This document shows positions 43,701 to 53,041 of a stretch of 64,000 nucleotides of DNA, one piece after another. The notes under the pieces are model-generated. The model ran no database searches. It was not told the DNA's origin and saw nothing but the letters and a program-made list of their open reading frames with translations. Made by a program: the position numbers and the translations under genes. The DNA is from Isoptericola luteus (lineage in GTDB: Bacteria > Actinomycetota > Actinomycetes > Actinomycetales > Cellulomonadaceae), in assembly GCF_020297055.1 (NCBI RefSeq), contig NZ_JAIXCQ010000002.1:124001-188000 (forward strand). The letters are read 5' to 3'. Every line of letters starts with the position of its first letter. The stretch's first letter is position 1.

Positions 43701-44311
43701 GCCCGCATCAGCAGGTCGCGCAGCTCCTGACGCAGGCCGCGCAGGCCGAGCGACTCCGGCGGCAGGTCGGGCGGCAGGTCGAGCTCGCTGCCTTCGCCCG
43801 CCACGTGACCGGCGAGCAGGTCGGCCAGGACGAGGTCCTGCTCCGGCCCGGAGACGAGCGTCGGGGGCGGGTCGCCGTGCGCCGCGGCCCGGGTGCGCAG
43901 CACCGCGAACGCCGCGGACGCGGCCGTGCGGACCATCGGCGCGCCCACCGTGCGGCCCGCGCGGGCCGTGACGACGTCACGCAGCCGGGCGGCCGCCCGG
44001 CGGGACGCCGCCAGCACCAGGACGCGCGCCGGGTCCAGCCCGTCGTCGAGCGCACGGACCGCCACCGTGGCGGCCACCGTGGTCCGCCCCGTGCCTGGCG
44101 CGCCCACGACGAGCGTGACCGGGTGCTCGCGAGCGGTGTCGACGGCGGCCTGCTGGGTGGCGTCCAGCGACGGCCCGGCCTGCCCCGGAGCGCCCGGCTC
44201 CCCGTGCGCCCCCGCCTCCGGCGGCGGCACGAGGCGCAACGCGCGGCCCGGCGCCGGGCGCGGCCCGGAGCGAGGCTCAGGGCGGGGCTCGGGTCGGCTC
44301 GCTGAGGTCAC
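40775..44311 (-). CDS. adnA: AdnA subunit: degenerate UvrD-like motor with Fe-S nuclease
   Basis: 1178 residues. The P-loop is GAPGTGRTT (70-78), with Arg in place of the usual Lys, and motif II is VVDDYQEA rather than DEYQD, so the motor is probably weak, as known for mycobacterial AdnA. A Gly/Ala/Asp-rich insertion at about 380-430 (DDATDDATDVVSDDVSDG, GGAGGAGGSGG) interrupts the core. The C-terminal RecB nuclease has RGKIDRVEE, VAVADLKTGRT, and cluster-type Cys in SSCALRW plus CPMCPVRRSCP at the end, suggesting a 4Fe-4S site. GTG 44311 has TCGAAT 6 bases upstream. Confidence 0.93.
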   Translation of the reverse strand: MTSASRPEPRPEPRSGPRPAPGRALRLVPPPEAGAHGEPGAPGQAGPSLDATQQAAVDTAREHPVTLVVGAPGTGRTTVAATVAVRALDDGLDPARVLVLAASRRAAARLRDVVTARAGRTVGAPMVRTAASAAFAVLRTRAAAHGDPPPTLVSGPEQDLVLADLLAGHVAGEGSELDLPPDLPPESLGLRGLRQELRDLLMRAAERGLAPVDLAELGERHDRPEWRMAAQLYEEYLDVTTLRLGTPDSGARYDPAGVVDEAAHALGTWESELPHVPRPSWDLVVVDDYQEATVATARLLHVLHGAGARLVLLADPDSAVQGFRGAAPGLVGRAAAPARSGAVGAFDARTVVLGTAWRQPAALRAVTRDVSARVATVSGALHRGAGARPDDATDDATDVVSDDVSDGRRGAPEEVREGARGTSPGDAGGAGGAGGSGGVDGAVPDADAPVGVRVAVLAGAAQEAAYVARELRAEHLLHGTPWERMAVVARSGDRLASLRRDLVAASVPVALLGSDLPLRDEPAVAPLLAALRVCAGGGGLDRMLADELGEPTSTLDADTAALLLVSPVGGLDAVALRRLRRALRAEELAGGGGRSSDALLVEVLDDPARAETLPAPVRRSPLAVARVLAAGRQAAAEPGATAQTVLWSVWAATGLAERWRDQALAGGPAAGRADRDLDAVLALFRAAETYVDRMPGAPVAAFVDYLASQDLPADSLAAAAVGARSVEALTPAGAAGREWDVVAVVGVQDGVWPDLRLRDSLLGSQALVELLAGRSSTAHGWGPEARRQVLADELRSFLVATSRARRRLVVTAVEDAEETPSVFLDLVSPPPPDDDGPDGESHLDGPDPRRVTVGPPLDLRGVVAAARGELVRDVTAQRDGGPAAPAQAAAALLVDLAGAGVPEADPRTWYGVAGASADAPLWGPADEVVVSPSKVETVSSCALRWAFESAGATAPDATHQTLGTLVHAIAETLPQGSLAELRSELDRRWPELALPDGWPARQLRRRAEQMIERLAAYYAQAGRPLLVEPAFEVMVGRARLRGKIDRVEEAGEPGEDAVAVADLKTGRTAPARAKAAEHPQLGAYQLAVTEGALDLPDGTRSAGARLVYVGTPTVAPTVRDQPGLDVGTDGSSWARELVEGAADTMAAARFTAHQNELCPMCPVRRSCPVQPEGRNVIG

Positions 44312-44517
44312 GGCCTGATTCGATCACGGGGCACCGACAGCGACGGAAGGCCCGCCCGGGCCTGTCGCGAACCCGGCACGGCGGTTTCGCCCTGCGCGGA
44401 GACCGGGCCGCCGTGCGCACCGATCCCGCGCCGGCTGGCTAGGATCGACGGGACGTCCGGGAGACCCCGGTGGACATCCGTGCCGGCCCCGCCGGCACAG
44501 CTCGCGAAGGAGACAAC

Positions 44518-44745
44518 GTGGAGATCACGATCGGTGTGCAGAACCAGGCCCGCGAGCTGACGCTGGAGTCCGACGAGACCGCGGAGTCCGTCACCACCGC
44601 GGTGCGCGAGGCGATCGCCGGAGGCGGTGTGCTCGACCTCACGGACTCCAAGGGTCGGCGCATCCTCGTGCCCACGGCCTCCCTCGGCTACGTCGAGCTC
44701 GGGGCCGAGGAGCAGCGCCGGGTCGGCTTCGGCGGCGCGCACTGA
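44518..44745 (+). CDS. DUF3107 protein
   Basis: 75 residues: EITIGVQNQARELTLESDET, ESVTTAVREAIAGGGVLDLTDSKGRRILVP, covering the whole DUF3107 domain. Small, soluble, conserved across actinobacteria beside adnA or the ferritin-like/DEAD-helicase pair. GTG 44518 follows AAGGAG by 6 bases. Function unknown. Divergent from adnA and convergent with the ferritin-like gene. Confidence 0.88.
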   Translation: MEITIGVQNQARELTLESDETAESVTTAVREAIAGGGVLDLTDSKGRRILVPTASLGYVELGAEEQRRVGFGGAH

Positions 44746-44775
44746 CGACCGGTCGCCGTCGGTGACGGCGGCCGT

Positions 44776-44818
44776 CTGACCGTCGCCCGGCCGCTCCGCC
44801 CGGCCGGGCGACGGTCAG
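44776..44818. terminator. Bidirectional terminator after DUF3107
   Basis: CTGACCGTCGCCCGGCCG (44776-44793) and its exact complement (44801-44818) form an 18-bp perfect stem with a 7-base loop, between convergent stops at 44745 and 44831. Confidence 0.85.
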
Positions 44819-44830
44819 GCCGTGCGACGG

Positions 44831-45553
44831 TCAGGCCGCGAGGTGCATCCGGTCCATGCGGCGTGTGTGCTCGGCCGTGAGCCGGGCCATGAACCAGCTC
44901 TGCAGGCCGCCGTCGTCGCCGGGCAGCGCGCCACCGTCGCGCTCCACGGCCGCCCGTGCGCGAGCGGCCAGCGCGGACAGCTCCGGGTGCGCCGTCAGCA
45001 GCGTCGGCACCAGCCCGAGCGCCTCGCCGACCACGCGGCGTCCCCACAGCCCGAGCCGGGAGGCCAGCACCGCGTCGGCCGCGGCCGCCGCGGTGAGCAC
45101 CTCGCTCGCGTCGGGGACCTCGGCGTCCAGCGCCACCGCGCTCCGCAGCGCGTCCACCTGGTCCTGCGCCAGCCCGGCCGCGAGCAGGCGGCAGAAGTCC
45201 TCCGCCACCCCGTGGCCGACGACCCCCTTGAGCAGCCCCTCGTGCCAGTTCCCGGGCGTCGTCCGCGCGTCGAAGTCGGCGAGCACGCCGTCGAACGGCG
45301 CCATCACCGACGCCGGCTCGACGCCGTGGACGGCGGCCAGGTCGAGCAGCCCGCGCTGCCGGTGCAGGGCGCGCCCCGCGGCCGTGGCGAGGGCCTGACG
45401 GGTCCCCAGGTCGGGTGCGTCGACCGAGCGGCTCGCGAGCAGGCCGAACGCCGCCAGCTCGGTATAGGCCGCGAGCCCGGCGAGCGCGACCAGACCGGCG
45501 CCGCCCTCCCCCGTCGTCGGGCCAGGGTCCGCCGTGCCGTGTCGCTCGTTCAC
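44831..45553 (-). CDS. Ferritin-like fold protein (MiaE-like group)
   Basis: 240 residues, all-helical. AYTELAAFGLLASRSVDAPDL gives a candidate iron-ligand Glu, RALHRQRGLLDLAAVHG, NWHEGLLKGVVGHGVAEDFCRLLAAGL and QSWFMARLTAEHTRRMDRMHLAA complete the four-helix pattern. Homologues are annotated as ferritin-like or tRNA-hydroxylase-like, but metal ligands are incompletely conserved, so iron binding is unsure. GTG 45553 has TATCCT 6 bases upstream and no Shine-Dalgarno. Its place beside DUF3107 and the DEAD helicase is widely conserved. Confidence 0.78.
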   Translation of the reverse strand: MNERHGTADPGPTTGEGGAGLVALAGLAAYTELAAFGLLASRSVDAPDLGTRQALATAAGRALHRQRGLLDLAAVHGVEPASVMAPFDGVLADFDARTTPGNWHEGLLKGVVGHGVAEDFCRLLAAGLAQDQVDALRSAVALDAEVPDASEVLTAAAAADAVLASRLGLWGRRVVGEALGLVPTLLTAHPELSALAARARAAVERDGGALPGDDGGLQSWFMARLTAEHTRRMDRMHLAA

Positions 45554-45850
45554 GCGCCCAGGATAGGCGCCGTCTGGCCGGCCCGTCCGCGCCGGTCGCA
45601 CACCCGCCTCCCGCGGCGCTCGCTGGTGCCGACAAGCAGGTCGCGTACCATGGAGGGGTACCTCGGTTGCCCGGTCGTCACGTGCTGACCTGACCGCTCC
45701 GACCCGCGGGGCCTTCTCTCGCGGTGCTCGTGCGAATTTCCTCCACGATCGGCTGCCGACCATCTCGGCGCTCCGCGCGACCGTCGACGGCCCTCGGCCC
45801 GATCGGTGGGCCCACGGCACGCGCGCGCCGACGAGCACACGAAGGCACCA

Positions 45851-47506
<1,656 letters not shown>

Positions 47507-47518
47507 CCCTCCGCTCCG

Positions 47519-47579
47519 ATCGAGCGTGCTGACGTGTTCCTCGAACGCCACGTTCGAGGAACACGTCTGCACGCTCGAT
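47519..47579. repeat. Very long hairpin (29-bp arms, 3-base loop)
   Basis: Arm 47519-47547 and arm 47551-47579 are complementary except one internal A-A/T-T mismatch, with loop CCA. The core is GACGTGTTCCTCGAACG. It follows the helicase stop by 13 bases and precedes DUF1905. It probably ends transcription, but its length and near-perfection are unusual and no T-run follows. Confidence 0.9.
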
Positions 47580-47610
47580 GCGTGTCCGGGGTCGGCCGTA
47601 GCCTGCGGGG

Positions 47611-47907
47611 ATGCGACTGACGTTCCGTGCACCGCTGTGGCAGTGGCAGGTACGCACCGACTCGTGGTGGTTCGTGACCGTGCCGCCGGACGAGTCGGAC
47701 ACGCTCGCCGAGCTGCCCCTGCCGCCGCGCGGGTTCGGGTCGATCAAGGTCACCGTGACGGTGGGCGGCACCACGTGGTCCACGTCGGTCTTCCCGAGCG
47801 ACGAGCAGAAGGGCTACGTGCTGCCGATGAAGAAGGCGGTGCGCCACGCCGAAGGGCTGGGCCCTGGCGACGTCGTCGACGTGACGCTGGAGCCCGTCGG
47901 GACGTGA
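47611..47907 (+). CDS. DUF1905 protein
   Basis: 98 residues covering one DUF1905 barrel: FRAPLWQWQVRTDSWWFVTVPPDES, PRGFGSIKVTVTVGGTTWSTSVFPSDEQKGYVLPMKKAVRHAEGLGPGD. ATG 47611 has TAGCCT 6 bases upstream (leaderless pattern). Soluble, function unknown; alone between the long hairpin and the convergent marC. Confidence 0.88.
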   Translation: MRLTFRAPLWQWQVRTDSWWFVTVPPDESDTLAELPLPPRGFGSIKVTVTVGGTTWSTSVFPSDEQKGYVLPMKKAVRHAEGLGPGDVVDVTLEPVGT

Positions 47908-47931
47908 GCCGGCGTCAGCGCCGCGGCGTGC

Positions 47932-48579
47932 TCACGCCCCCTGCTGCGCCATCCGGACGAACTCGGTGACCGCCGTCGCGATCCCCTGCACCGCGATCGC
48001 CGCGAGCAGGAGGCCCGCGATCCGGGTGATGAGCGTGACCCCGGAATCCTTGAGCACGCGGTGGATGACGTTCGCGAACCGCATCGACAGCCACAGGCTC
48101 ACGTGCACCAGCACGATCGCCGCCGCGATGGCGACGAGCTGCGGCACCCCGCCCTCGTCGGACACCTTCGTCTGCTGGACGAAGACCATGGTGGCGACGA
48201 TGGCGCCCGGACCGGCGAGCAGCGGCGTCCCCAGCGGCACGAGCGCCACGTTGACGCCCTTGTTGCCGCTCGGCGCCGGCTCCTCCATCTTGCCGGTGAG
48301 CAGGTCCATCGCGATGAGGAGGAGCAGCAGGCCGCCCGAGGCCTGCAGCGCCGGCAGCGAGATGCCCATGTAGTGCAGCACCTGCTGCCCGAACAGCGCG
48401 AACACCACGATCACGCCGAACGCGACGAGGATCGCCTGCCGGGCGGCCCGGTTGCGCTGCTTGTGCCCCATCGCGGACGTCAGCCCCAGGAACACGGGGA
48501 CGGTGCCGGGCGGGTCCATGATGACGAAGAGGGTGACGAACACCTCGGTGAAGAGGGCGATGTCGATCACCTGGTTCAC
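47932..48579 (-). CDS. MarC-family membrane protein
   Basis: 215 residues with six helices and the MarC signatures FVTLFVIMDPPGTVPVFLGLT, RQAILVAFGVIVVFALFGQQVLHYMGISLPALQASGG, PLGTPLLAGPGAIVATMV and VIHRVLKDSGVTLITRIAGLLLAAIAVQ. Function undefined despite the historic drug-resistance name. GTG 48579 overlaps the PHP-gene stop by 4 bases (GTGA), so it is the second gene of a coupled pair. Confidence 0.9.
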   Translation of the reverse strand: MNQVIDIALFTEVFVTLFVIMDPPGTVPVFLGLTSAMGHKQRNRAARQAILVAFGVIVVFALFGQQVLHYMGISLPALQASGGLLLLLIAMDLLTGKMEEPAPSGNKGVNVALVPLGTPLLAGPGAIVATMVFVQQTKVSDEGGVPQLVAIAAAIVLVHVSLWLSMRFANVIHRVLKDSGVTLITRIAGLLLAAIAVQGIATAVTEFVRMAQQGA

Positions 48580-49427
48580 GGCCTGACCACGTCCAACGTT
48601 CCCCGTTCCTCGATCTGTGCCAGCACCTCGGGGGACGTCGTGTGCTCCCCGATCCGGTTGAGCTTGCCCGTGCCGTGATAGTCGCTCGACCCCGTGACGA
48701 GCAGGTCCAGCTCGTGCGCCAGCCCGCGCAGGCGGTCCCGCGCGGCGGCGTCGTGGTCGCGGTGGTCGACCTCGAGCCCGACGAGCCCGGCCGCGGCCAG
48801 GGCGGCCACGTCGTCGTCGGTGAGCGTCCGCCCGCGCCCGCCCGCCCCCGGGTGCGCGACGACGGGGACCCCGCCCGCGGCGAGCACCGCGCGGACGGTG
48901 TCGGCCGTCGCGGGCGCGTAGTGCGGCACGTAGTAGCGCGCACCGGGGTGCAGCATCGTCGCGAACGCCTCGTCCCGCGTGGCCACGACCCCGGCCACGA
49001 CGAGGGCGTCCGCCAGGTGGGGCCGGCCGACGGTGGCGTCGTCCCCCGTCTGCGCGACCACGTCGTCCCAGGTCACCGGGAAGTCCTCGCCGAGCAGCTC
49101 CGCCATGCGCCGGGCCCGCGACAGCCGGTCGTCGCGCGTGCGGTCGCAGGCGGCTCGTAGCACGACGTCGTCCGGGTCGTGCAGGTAGCTCAGCAGGTGC
49201 ACGCTCATGCCCCCGGCCGGGGTGCTCGCGCGGGTGGAGATCTCCGTGCCGCGCACGAGCGCGACCCCGGTGCGCGGCACGGCGGCCGCGGCCTGCGCCC
49301 AGCCCGCCGTCGTGTCGTGGTCGGTCAGCGCGACCACGCGCACGCCGGCCGCCGCGGCGGCCTCCAACACCTGGGCGGGCTGGTCCGTGCCGTCCGAGGC
49401 CCGCGAGTGGGTATGGAGGTCGATCAC
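48576..49427 (-). CDS. PHP-domain phosphoesterase
   Basis: 283 residues. Metal-ligand motifs: IDLHTHSRASDG at the start, ALTDHDTTAGW, VRGTEISTR, VAHPGAGGRGR, and the final VTGSSDYHGTGKLNRIG. This is the full single-domain PHP type (YciV/RNase AM-like), which removes phosphates or nucleotides from 3',5'-bisphosphates or RNA 5' ends. GTG 49427 has TAGACT 6 bases upstream. Coupled by a 4-base overlap to marC; the functional link is unknown. Confidence 0.88.
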   Translation of the reverse strand: MIDLHTHSRASDGTDQPAQVLEAAAAAGVRVVALTDHDTTAGWAQAAAAVPRTGVALVRGTEISTRASTPAGGMSVHLLSYLHDPDDVVLRAACDRTRDDRLSRARRMAELLGEDFPVTWDDVVAQTGDDATVGRPHLADALVVAGVVATRDEAFATMLHPGARYYVPHYAPATADTVRAVLAAGGVPVVAHPGAGGRGRTLTDDDVAALAAAGLVGLEVDHRDHDAAARDRLRGLAHELDLLVTGSSDYHGTGKLNRIGEHTTSPEVLAQIEERGTLDVVRP

Positions 49428-49522
49428 GGCCCAAGTCTAAGGACGCCGGACACACAAACTCTCCACGGAGCCCACCAGGGCCGGGCGCGGCACCCCCGTA
49501 GCCGCGGGGGACCATCGAGGGG

Positions 49523-50431
49523 ATGCTTCTTCAGCCCGCGCTCCTGAGCGCCCCGGTCCGGCGACCCGGGCCCGACGCCCACCACCACCCGGTACCCCTC
49601 GTCGCCGCCGGCACCCCGGGTCGCACCGGCGTCGTCTTCGTCCACGGCATGCGCACGTCCTCGGCGATCTGGGACCGCCAGGTCGACCACGTCCGCGCCA
49701 CCGGTCACGACGCCCTCGCCGTCGACCTGCCCGCGCACGGCGCACGCCGGGGCCAGCGGTTCTCGATGCCCGCGGCGTTCGACGTGATCGACGCCGCGAC
49801 CCGGTCGTTCCGCCCCGGGACGGCCGTGGTGGTCGTCGGTCTCTCGCTCGGCGGGTACACCTCGCTCGCGTGGGCGGCCCGGCACGCGCGGCTCACCGCC
49901 GCCGGGCACGACGGGCCCCGCCTCGCCGGGGTCGTCGCGTCGGGCTGCACCGCGGACCCGCGGGGCAAGCCGGTGGCGCTGTTCCGGGACGTCGCCCGGC
50001 TGACCGTCGCGGGGGCGGCGGCGGTGCGTCGCGGCACGTCCGCGGCGGGCACGACGTGGCGCCGGGCCCTGACCGGCGGGAGCTCGATCGCCGGAGGTGC
50101 GGAGCCCGCCGCACTGCTGTACCCCGCCGCGTCCCGGGGCACGGTCCCCGCGGGCGCCGCGGCCGCCCCCGGCTGGGACGTCGTGACGGACGCGCTGAGC
50201 CAGCTCGCCGGGCGGTCCTCGACAGCCCACCTGCGCGAGATCGCGGCACCCGTGTGGCTCGTCAACGGGGCCCGTGACCGCATGCGGCTCGAGGAGGCGC
50301 GGCACCTGGCCGCGGCACGTGACGGGGCGCTCGTCGTCGTCCCGGCGGCCGGGCACGACGTCAACTCCGACGCCCCCGACGCCTTCAACCGGGTGCTGAG
50401 CCGCGCCCTGACGCACTTCGCGCGGGCCTGA
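49523..50431 (+). CDS. Alpha/beta hydrolase
   Basis: 302 residues. GVVFVHGMRTSSAIWDRQVDHV is the oxyanion strand, VGLSLGGYTSLAWA the nucleophile elbow (Ser near 115), PVWLVNGARDRM supplies the acid and PAAGHDVNSDAP the His, so the triad is complete. A 90-residue Ala/Gly-rich cap lies between. No signal peptide. Substrate unknown. ATG 49523 follows GAGGGG. Monocistronic; 57 bases before pepP. Confidence 0.85.
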   Translation: MLLQPALLSAPVRRPGPDAHHHPVPLVAAGTPGRTGVVFVHGMRTSSAIWDRQVDHVRATGHDALAVDLPAHGARRGQRFSMPAAFDVIDAATRSFRPGTAVVVVGLSLGGYTSLAWAARHARLTAAGHDGPRLAGVVASGCTADPRGKPVALFRDVARLTVAGAAAVRRGTSAAGTTWRRALTGGSSIAGGAEPAALLYPAASRGTVPAGAAAAPGWDVVTDALSQLAGRSSTAHLREIAAPVWLVNGARDRMRLEEARHLAAARDGALVVVPAAGHDVNSDAPDAFNRVLSRALTHFARA

Positions 50432-50488
50432 GCCGCCCGTCGTCCGATCCCGTACGCCCGACCCCGAGCCGGTGGGAGACTGGTACGC

Positions 50489-52045
50489 ATGACCGACGCA
50501 ACCCTGCGCGACGAGACCACCCCCACCGAGGAGGTCACGGAGCGCGTGAACAACCGTTCCCACCGTCCCGACTCGGACGCCTTCAAGGCGTTCATCACCT
50601 CCCAGTGGGGCCCACGGGCGGACCTCGCCGTGGAGCCCGGCACCGCGGCACCGTTCACGGCGGAGCGCCGCGCGAAGCTGTCGGCCCGTTTCCCGGGCGT
50701 CCGCCTCGTCGTCCCGGCGGGCTCGCTGAAGGTCCGCTCCAACGACACGGACTACCGGTTCCGGCCGCACTCCGCGTTCGCGCACCTCACGGGCCTCGGT
50801 ACCGACCAGGAGCCCGACGCCGTCCTCGTGCTGCACCCCACGGCCGAGGGCGCGGGCGACCCCGGCGCGGACGGCACCGGGTCGAACCACCACGCCGTGC
50901 TGTACGTGCGCCCCCTGGCCGCGCGCGACACCGAGGAGTTCTACGCCGACGCGCGCTACGGCGAGTTCTGGGTGGGCGCCCGCCCCTCGCTGGACGACGT
51001 CACGACGCTCACCGGCGTCGAGGCCCGCCACGTCGACGAGCTGCGCGACGCCCTGGCCAAGGACGTCGGCGCCGACGGCGTCCGCGTGCTCGTCGTGACC
51101 GGGTCGGACGACGCCGTCGAGGCCCTGGTCGCCGCGATCCGCGCCGAGGCGGGCGTCGAGGAGGCCGAGGAGGAGGACGCCGGGCTGGCCGAGGCCGCTT
51201 CCGAGCTGCGGTTCGTCAAGGACGCGCTCGAGATCGAGCACATGCGCGAGGCCGTGGACCGGACCGTCGAGGGCTTCGAGCAGGTCGTCCAGGCCCTCCC
51301 CCGGGCCCTGGCCCACCGCCGCGGCGAGCGGGTCATCGAGACCACCTTCGACGCCCACGCGCGGCTCGAGGGCAACACCGTCGGCTACGAGACGATCGCC
51401 GCCGCCGGCGAGCACGCCACCACGCTGCACTGGATCACCAACGACGGCCAGGTCCGCTCGGGCGAGCTCGTGCTGGTGGACGCCGGCGTCGAGGTCGACT
51501 CCCTCTACACGGCGGACGTCACGCGCACCCTGCCCGTCGACGGCACGTTCACCGACGTCCAGCGCCGCGTCTACCAGGCGGTGCTCGACGCCGCGGACGC
51601 CGCCTTCGCCGTCGCGAGGCCGGGCTCGAGGTTCCGCGACCTGCACGCCGCCGCGATGGAGGTCATCGCGGCGCGCCTGGAGGAGTGGGGCCTGCTGCCC
51701 GACGGCGTGACCGCCGAGGTGGCGCTGACGCCCGAGGGCCAGCAGCACCGGCGCTGGATGGTGCACGGCACCAGCCACCACCTGGGGCTGGACGTCCACG
51801 ACTGCGCCCAGGCGCGTCGTGATCTGTACGTCGACGGCGTGCTGGAGCCGGGCATGGTGTTCACCATCGAGCCGGGCCTGTACTTCAAGGCCGACGATCT
51901 CGCCGTGCCCGCGGAGTACCGGGGCATGGGCGTGCGCATCGAGGACGACGTGCTGGTCACCGAGGACGGGCACGAGAACCTGTCGGCCGCGCTCCCCCGT
52001 CGTCCCGAGGACGTCGAGGCCTGGATGGCGCGCCTGCGCGGCTGA
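50489..52045 (+). CDS. pepP: Xaa-Pro aminopeptidase (aminopeptidase P, M24B)
   Basis: 518 residues. The N-terminal AMP_N domain (RRAKLSARFPGVRLVVPAGSL, NDTDYRFRPHSAFAHLTGLG) is followed by the pita-bread fold with all five metal ligands: VDAGVEVDSLYTADVTRT (two Asp), HGTSHHLGLDVHD (His), FTIEPGLYF (Glu) and VRIEDDVLVT (Glu). An acidic insertion (VEEAEEEDAGL) lies between the domains. Removes N-terminal residues before Pro, cytosolic. ATG 50489 has GAGACT 7 bases upstream and no Shine-Dalgarno. Confidence 0.93.
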   Translation: MTDATLRDETTPTEEVTERVNNRSHRPDSDAFKAFITSQWGPRADLAVEPGTAAPFTAERRAKLSARFPGVRLVVPAGSLKVRSNDTDYRFRPHSAFAHLTGLGTDQEPDAVLVLHPTAEGAGDPGADGTGSNHHAVLYVRPLAARDTEEFYADARYGEFWVGARPSLDDVTTLTGVEARHVDELRDALAKDVGADGVRVLVVTGSDDAVEALVAAIRAEAGVEEAEEEDAGLAEAASELRFVKDALEIEHMREAVDRTVEGFEQVVQALPRALAHRRGERVIETTFDAHARLEGNTVGYETIAAAGEHATTLHWITNDGQVRSGELVLVDAGVEVDSLYTADVTRTLPVDGTFTDVQRRVYQAVLDAADAAFAVARPGSRFRDLHAAAMEVIAARLEEWGLLPDGVTAEVALTPEGQQHRRWMVHGTSHHLGLDVHDCAQARRDLYVDGVLEPGMVFTIEPGLYFKADDLAVPAEYRGMGVRIEDDVLVTEDGHENLSAALPRRPEDVEAWMARLRG

Positions 52046-52064
52046 ACCACCTCCGACCGACGGT

Positions 52065-52106
52065 CCGGTCCCGGTCCGGCAGGGATTCCTGCCGGGCCGG
52101 GACCGG
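52065..52106. terminator. Bidirectional terminator after pepP
   Basis: A 19-bp stem with one G-T wobble (52065-52083 and 52088-52106) and a GATT loop, between convergent stops at 52045 and 52126. Confidence 0.85.
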
Positions 52107-52125
52107 TCGCGTCAGTGGCCGTGAC

Positions 52126-52953
52126 TCAGGGGCGTGGCGGCCGGTACGGGTCCTCGGGCTCGCTGGGCTCCGCGGTCCTGCCGGGCTCCGCCGGCGCGCT
52201 GGGCTCCGCGGTCCTGCCGGGCTCCGCCGGGGCGCCGGGCTCGGCCGGGCTGCCCGACGGTGGGGTGTCCGTCGACGTGCTCGGCGAGCCGTCCGACGCC
52301 GGCCGCATCGCACCGTAGCGGGGCTCGCCGCTGGGCATGGTCCAGCGCGGGTCCGGGGTGCGCGGGGCGCTCGGAGCGGCCGCCGCCGGAGGCGCCGCCG
52401 GCGCGACGCCGGGCGCCGGTGCCCCCGCCGCGGGCACGCTCGGGGTGGTGCGCTGCGGGCCCTTGCCCAGCCCGATCTCCGACGTGAGCAGCATCGAGCG
52501 GGCCTCGCCCGCCTGCTCGGTCTGGCAGAGGATGGCGTAGGTGGAGGCCACGATCTGCGAGGACGACGTGAAGTCGCGCCGTCCGCCCGTGAACGCGTAG
52601 GACAGCACGGAGAAGAGCAGCCCGAACCCGGCGCCGAGGCCGATGGCCACGAACATCACGCCCGTGGCGGCCGTGCCGCCGAACAACGACAGCAGCAGGC
52701 CGACGAAGAACCCGAACCAGGCCCCGGACAGCGCGCCGGCCAGTGCCACCCGCCCGTAGGAGAGCCGCCCGGTGACCCGCTCCACCATGCGCAGGTCCGT
52801 GCCGACGATCGTCACGTGCTCGACGGGGAACTTGTTGTCCGACAGGTAGTCGACCGCCTGCTGGGCCTGGAGGTAGGTGTCGTACGCCGCAACCTCGTCG
52901 CCGCGCGGCAGGGTGGGGACGCGGGGCACAGGGTTCTGCCTGTTGAAGCTCAT
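52126..52953 (-). CDS. General stress protein 17M-like membrane protein
   Basis: 275 residues. Residues 20-60 (GDEVAAYDTYLQAQQAVDYLS, VTIVGTDLRMVERVTG) are the stress protein 17M/YflT domain; two membrane helices follow (about 70-92 and 98-120) within a Gly-rich glycine-zipper-like stretch. The second half is Pro/Ala-rich and disordered, ending in a 12-residue tandem repeat (APAEPGRTAEPS) encoded by a 36-base DNA repeat at 52165-52236. ATG 52953 has CAGACT 6 bases upstream. Divergent from the MgtE_N/CBS gene. Function unknown. Confidence 0.8.
   Translation of the reverse strand: MSFNRQNPVPRVPTLPRGDEVAAYDTYLQAQQAVDYLSDNKFPVEHVTIVGTDLRMVERVTGRLSYGRVALAGALSGAWFGFFVGLLLSLFGGTAATGVMFVAIGLGAGFGLLFSVLSYAFTGGRRDFTSSSQIVASTYAILCQTEQAGEARSMLLTSEIGLGKGPQRTTPSVPAAGAPAPGVAPAAPPAAAAPSAPRTPDPRWTMPSGEPRYGAMRPASDGSPSTSTDTPPSGSPAEPGAPAEPGRTAEPSAPAEPGRTAEPSEPEDPYRPPRP
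52165..52236. repeat. 36-bp tandem duplication inside the stress-protein gene
   Basis: Units 52165-52200 and 52201-52236 share all but a few of 36 bases (start GGGCTCCGCGGTCCTGCCGG) and encode the repeated APAEPGRTAEPS tail. In-frame, so length can vary without breaking the protein. Confidence 0.85.
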
Positions 52954-53041
52954 TCGCCCAGTCTGTACCACTGCATGGGGCGGCACCACCACACCCTGCG
53001 CCCTGCGGCGGCCTGCGGGTCCCCCCGCGTAGGCTGACCGC

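Noticed and set aside
40502-44305. 1267-codon plus-strand open frame
   Set aside because: Antisense to adnA; Arg/His/Gly-rich composition typical of high-GC shadow frames, while the opposite strand holds clear motifs.
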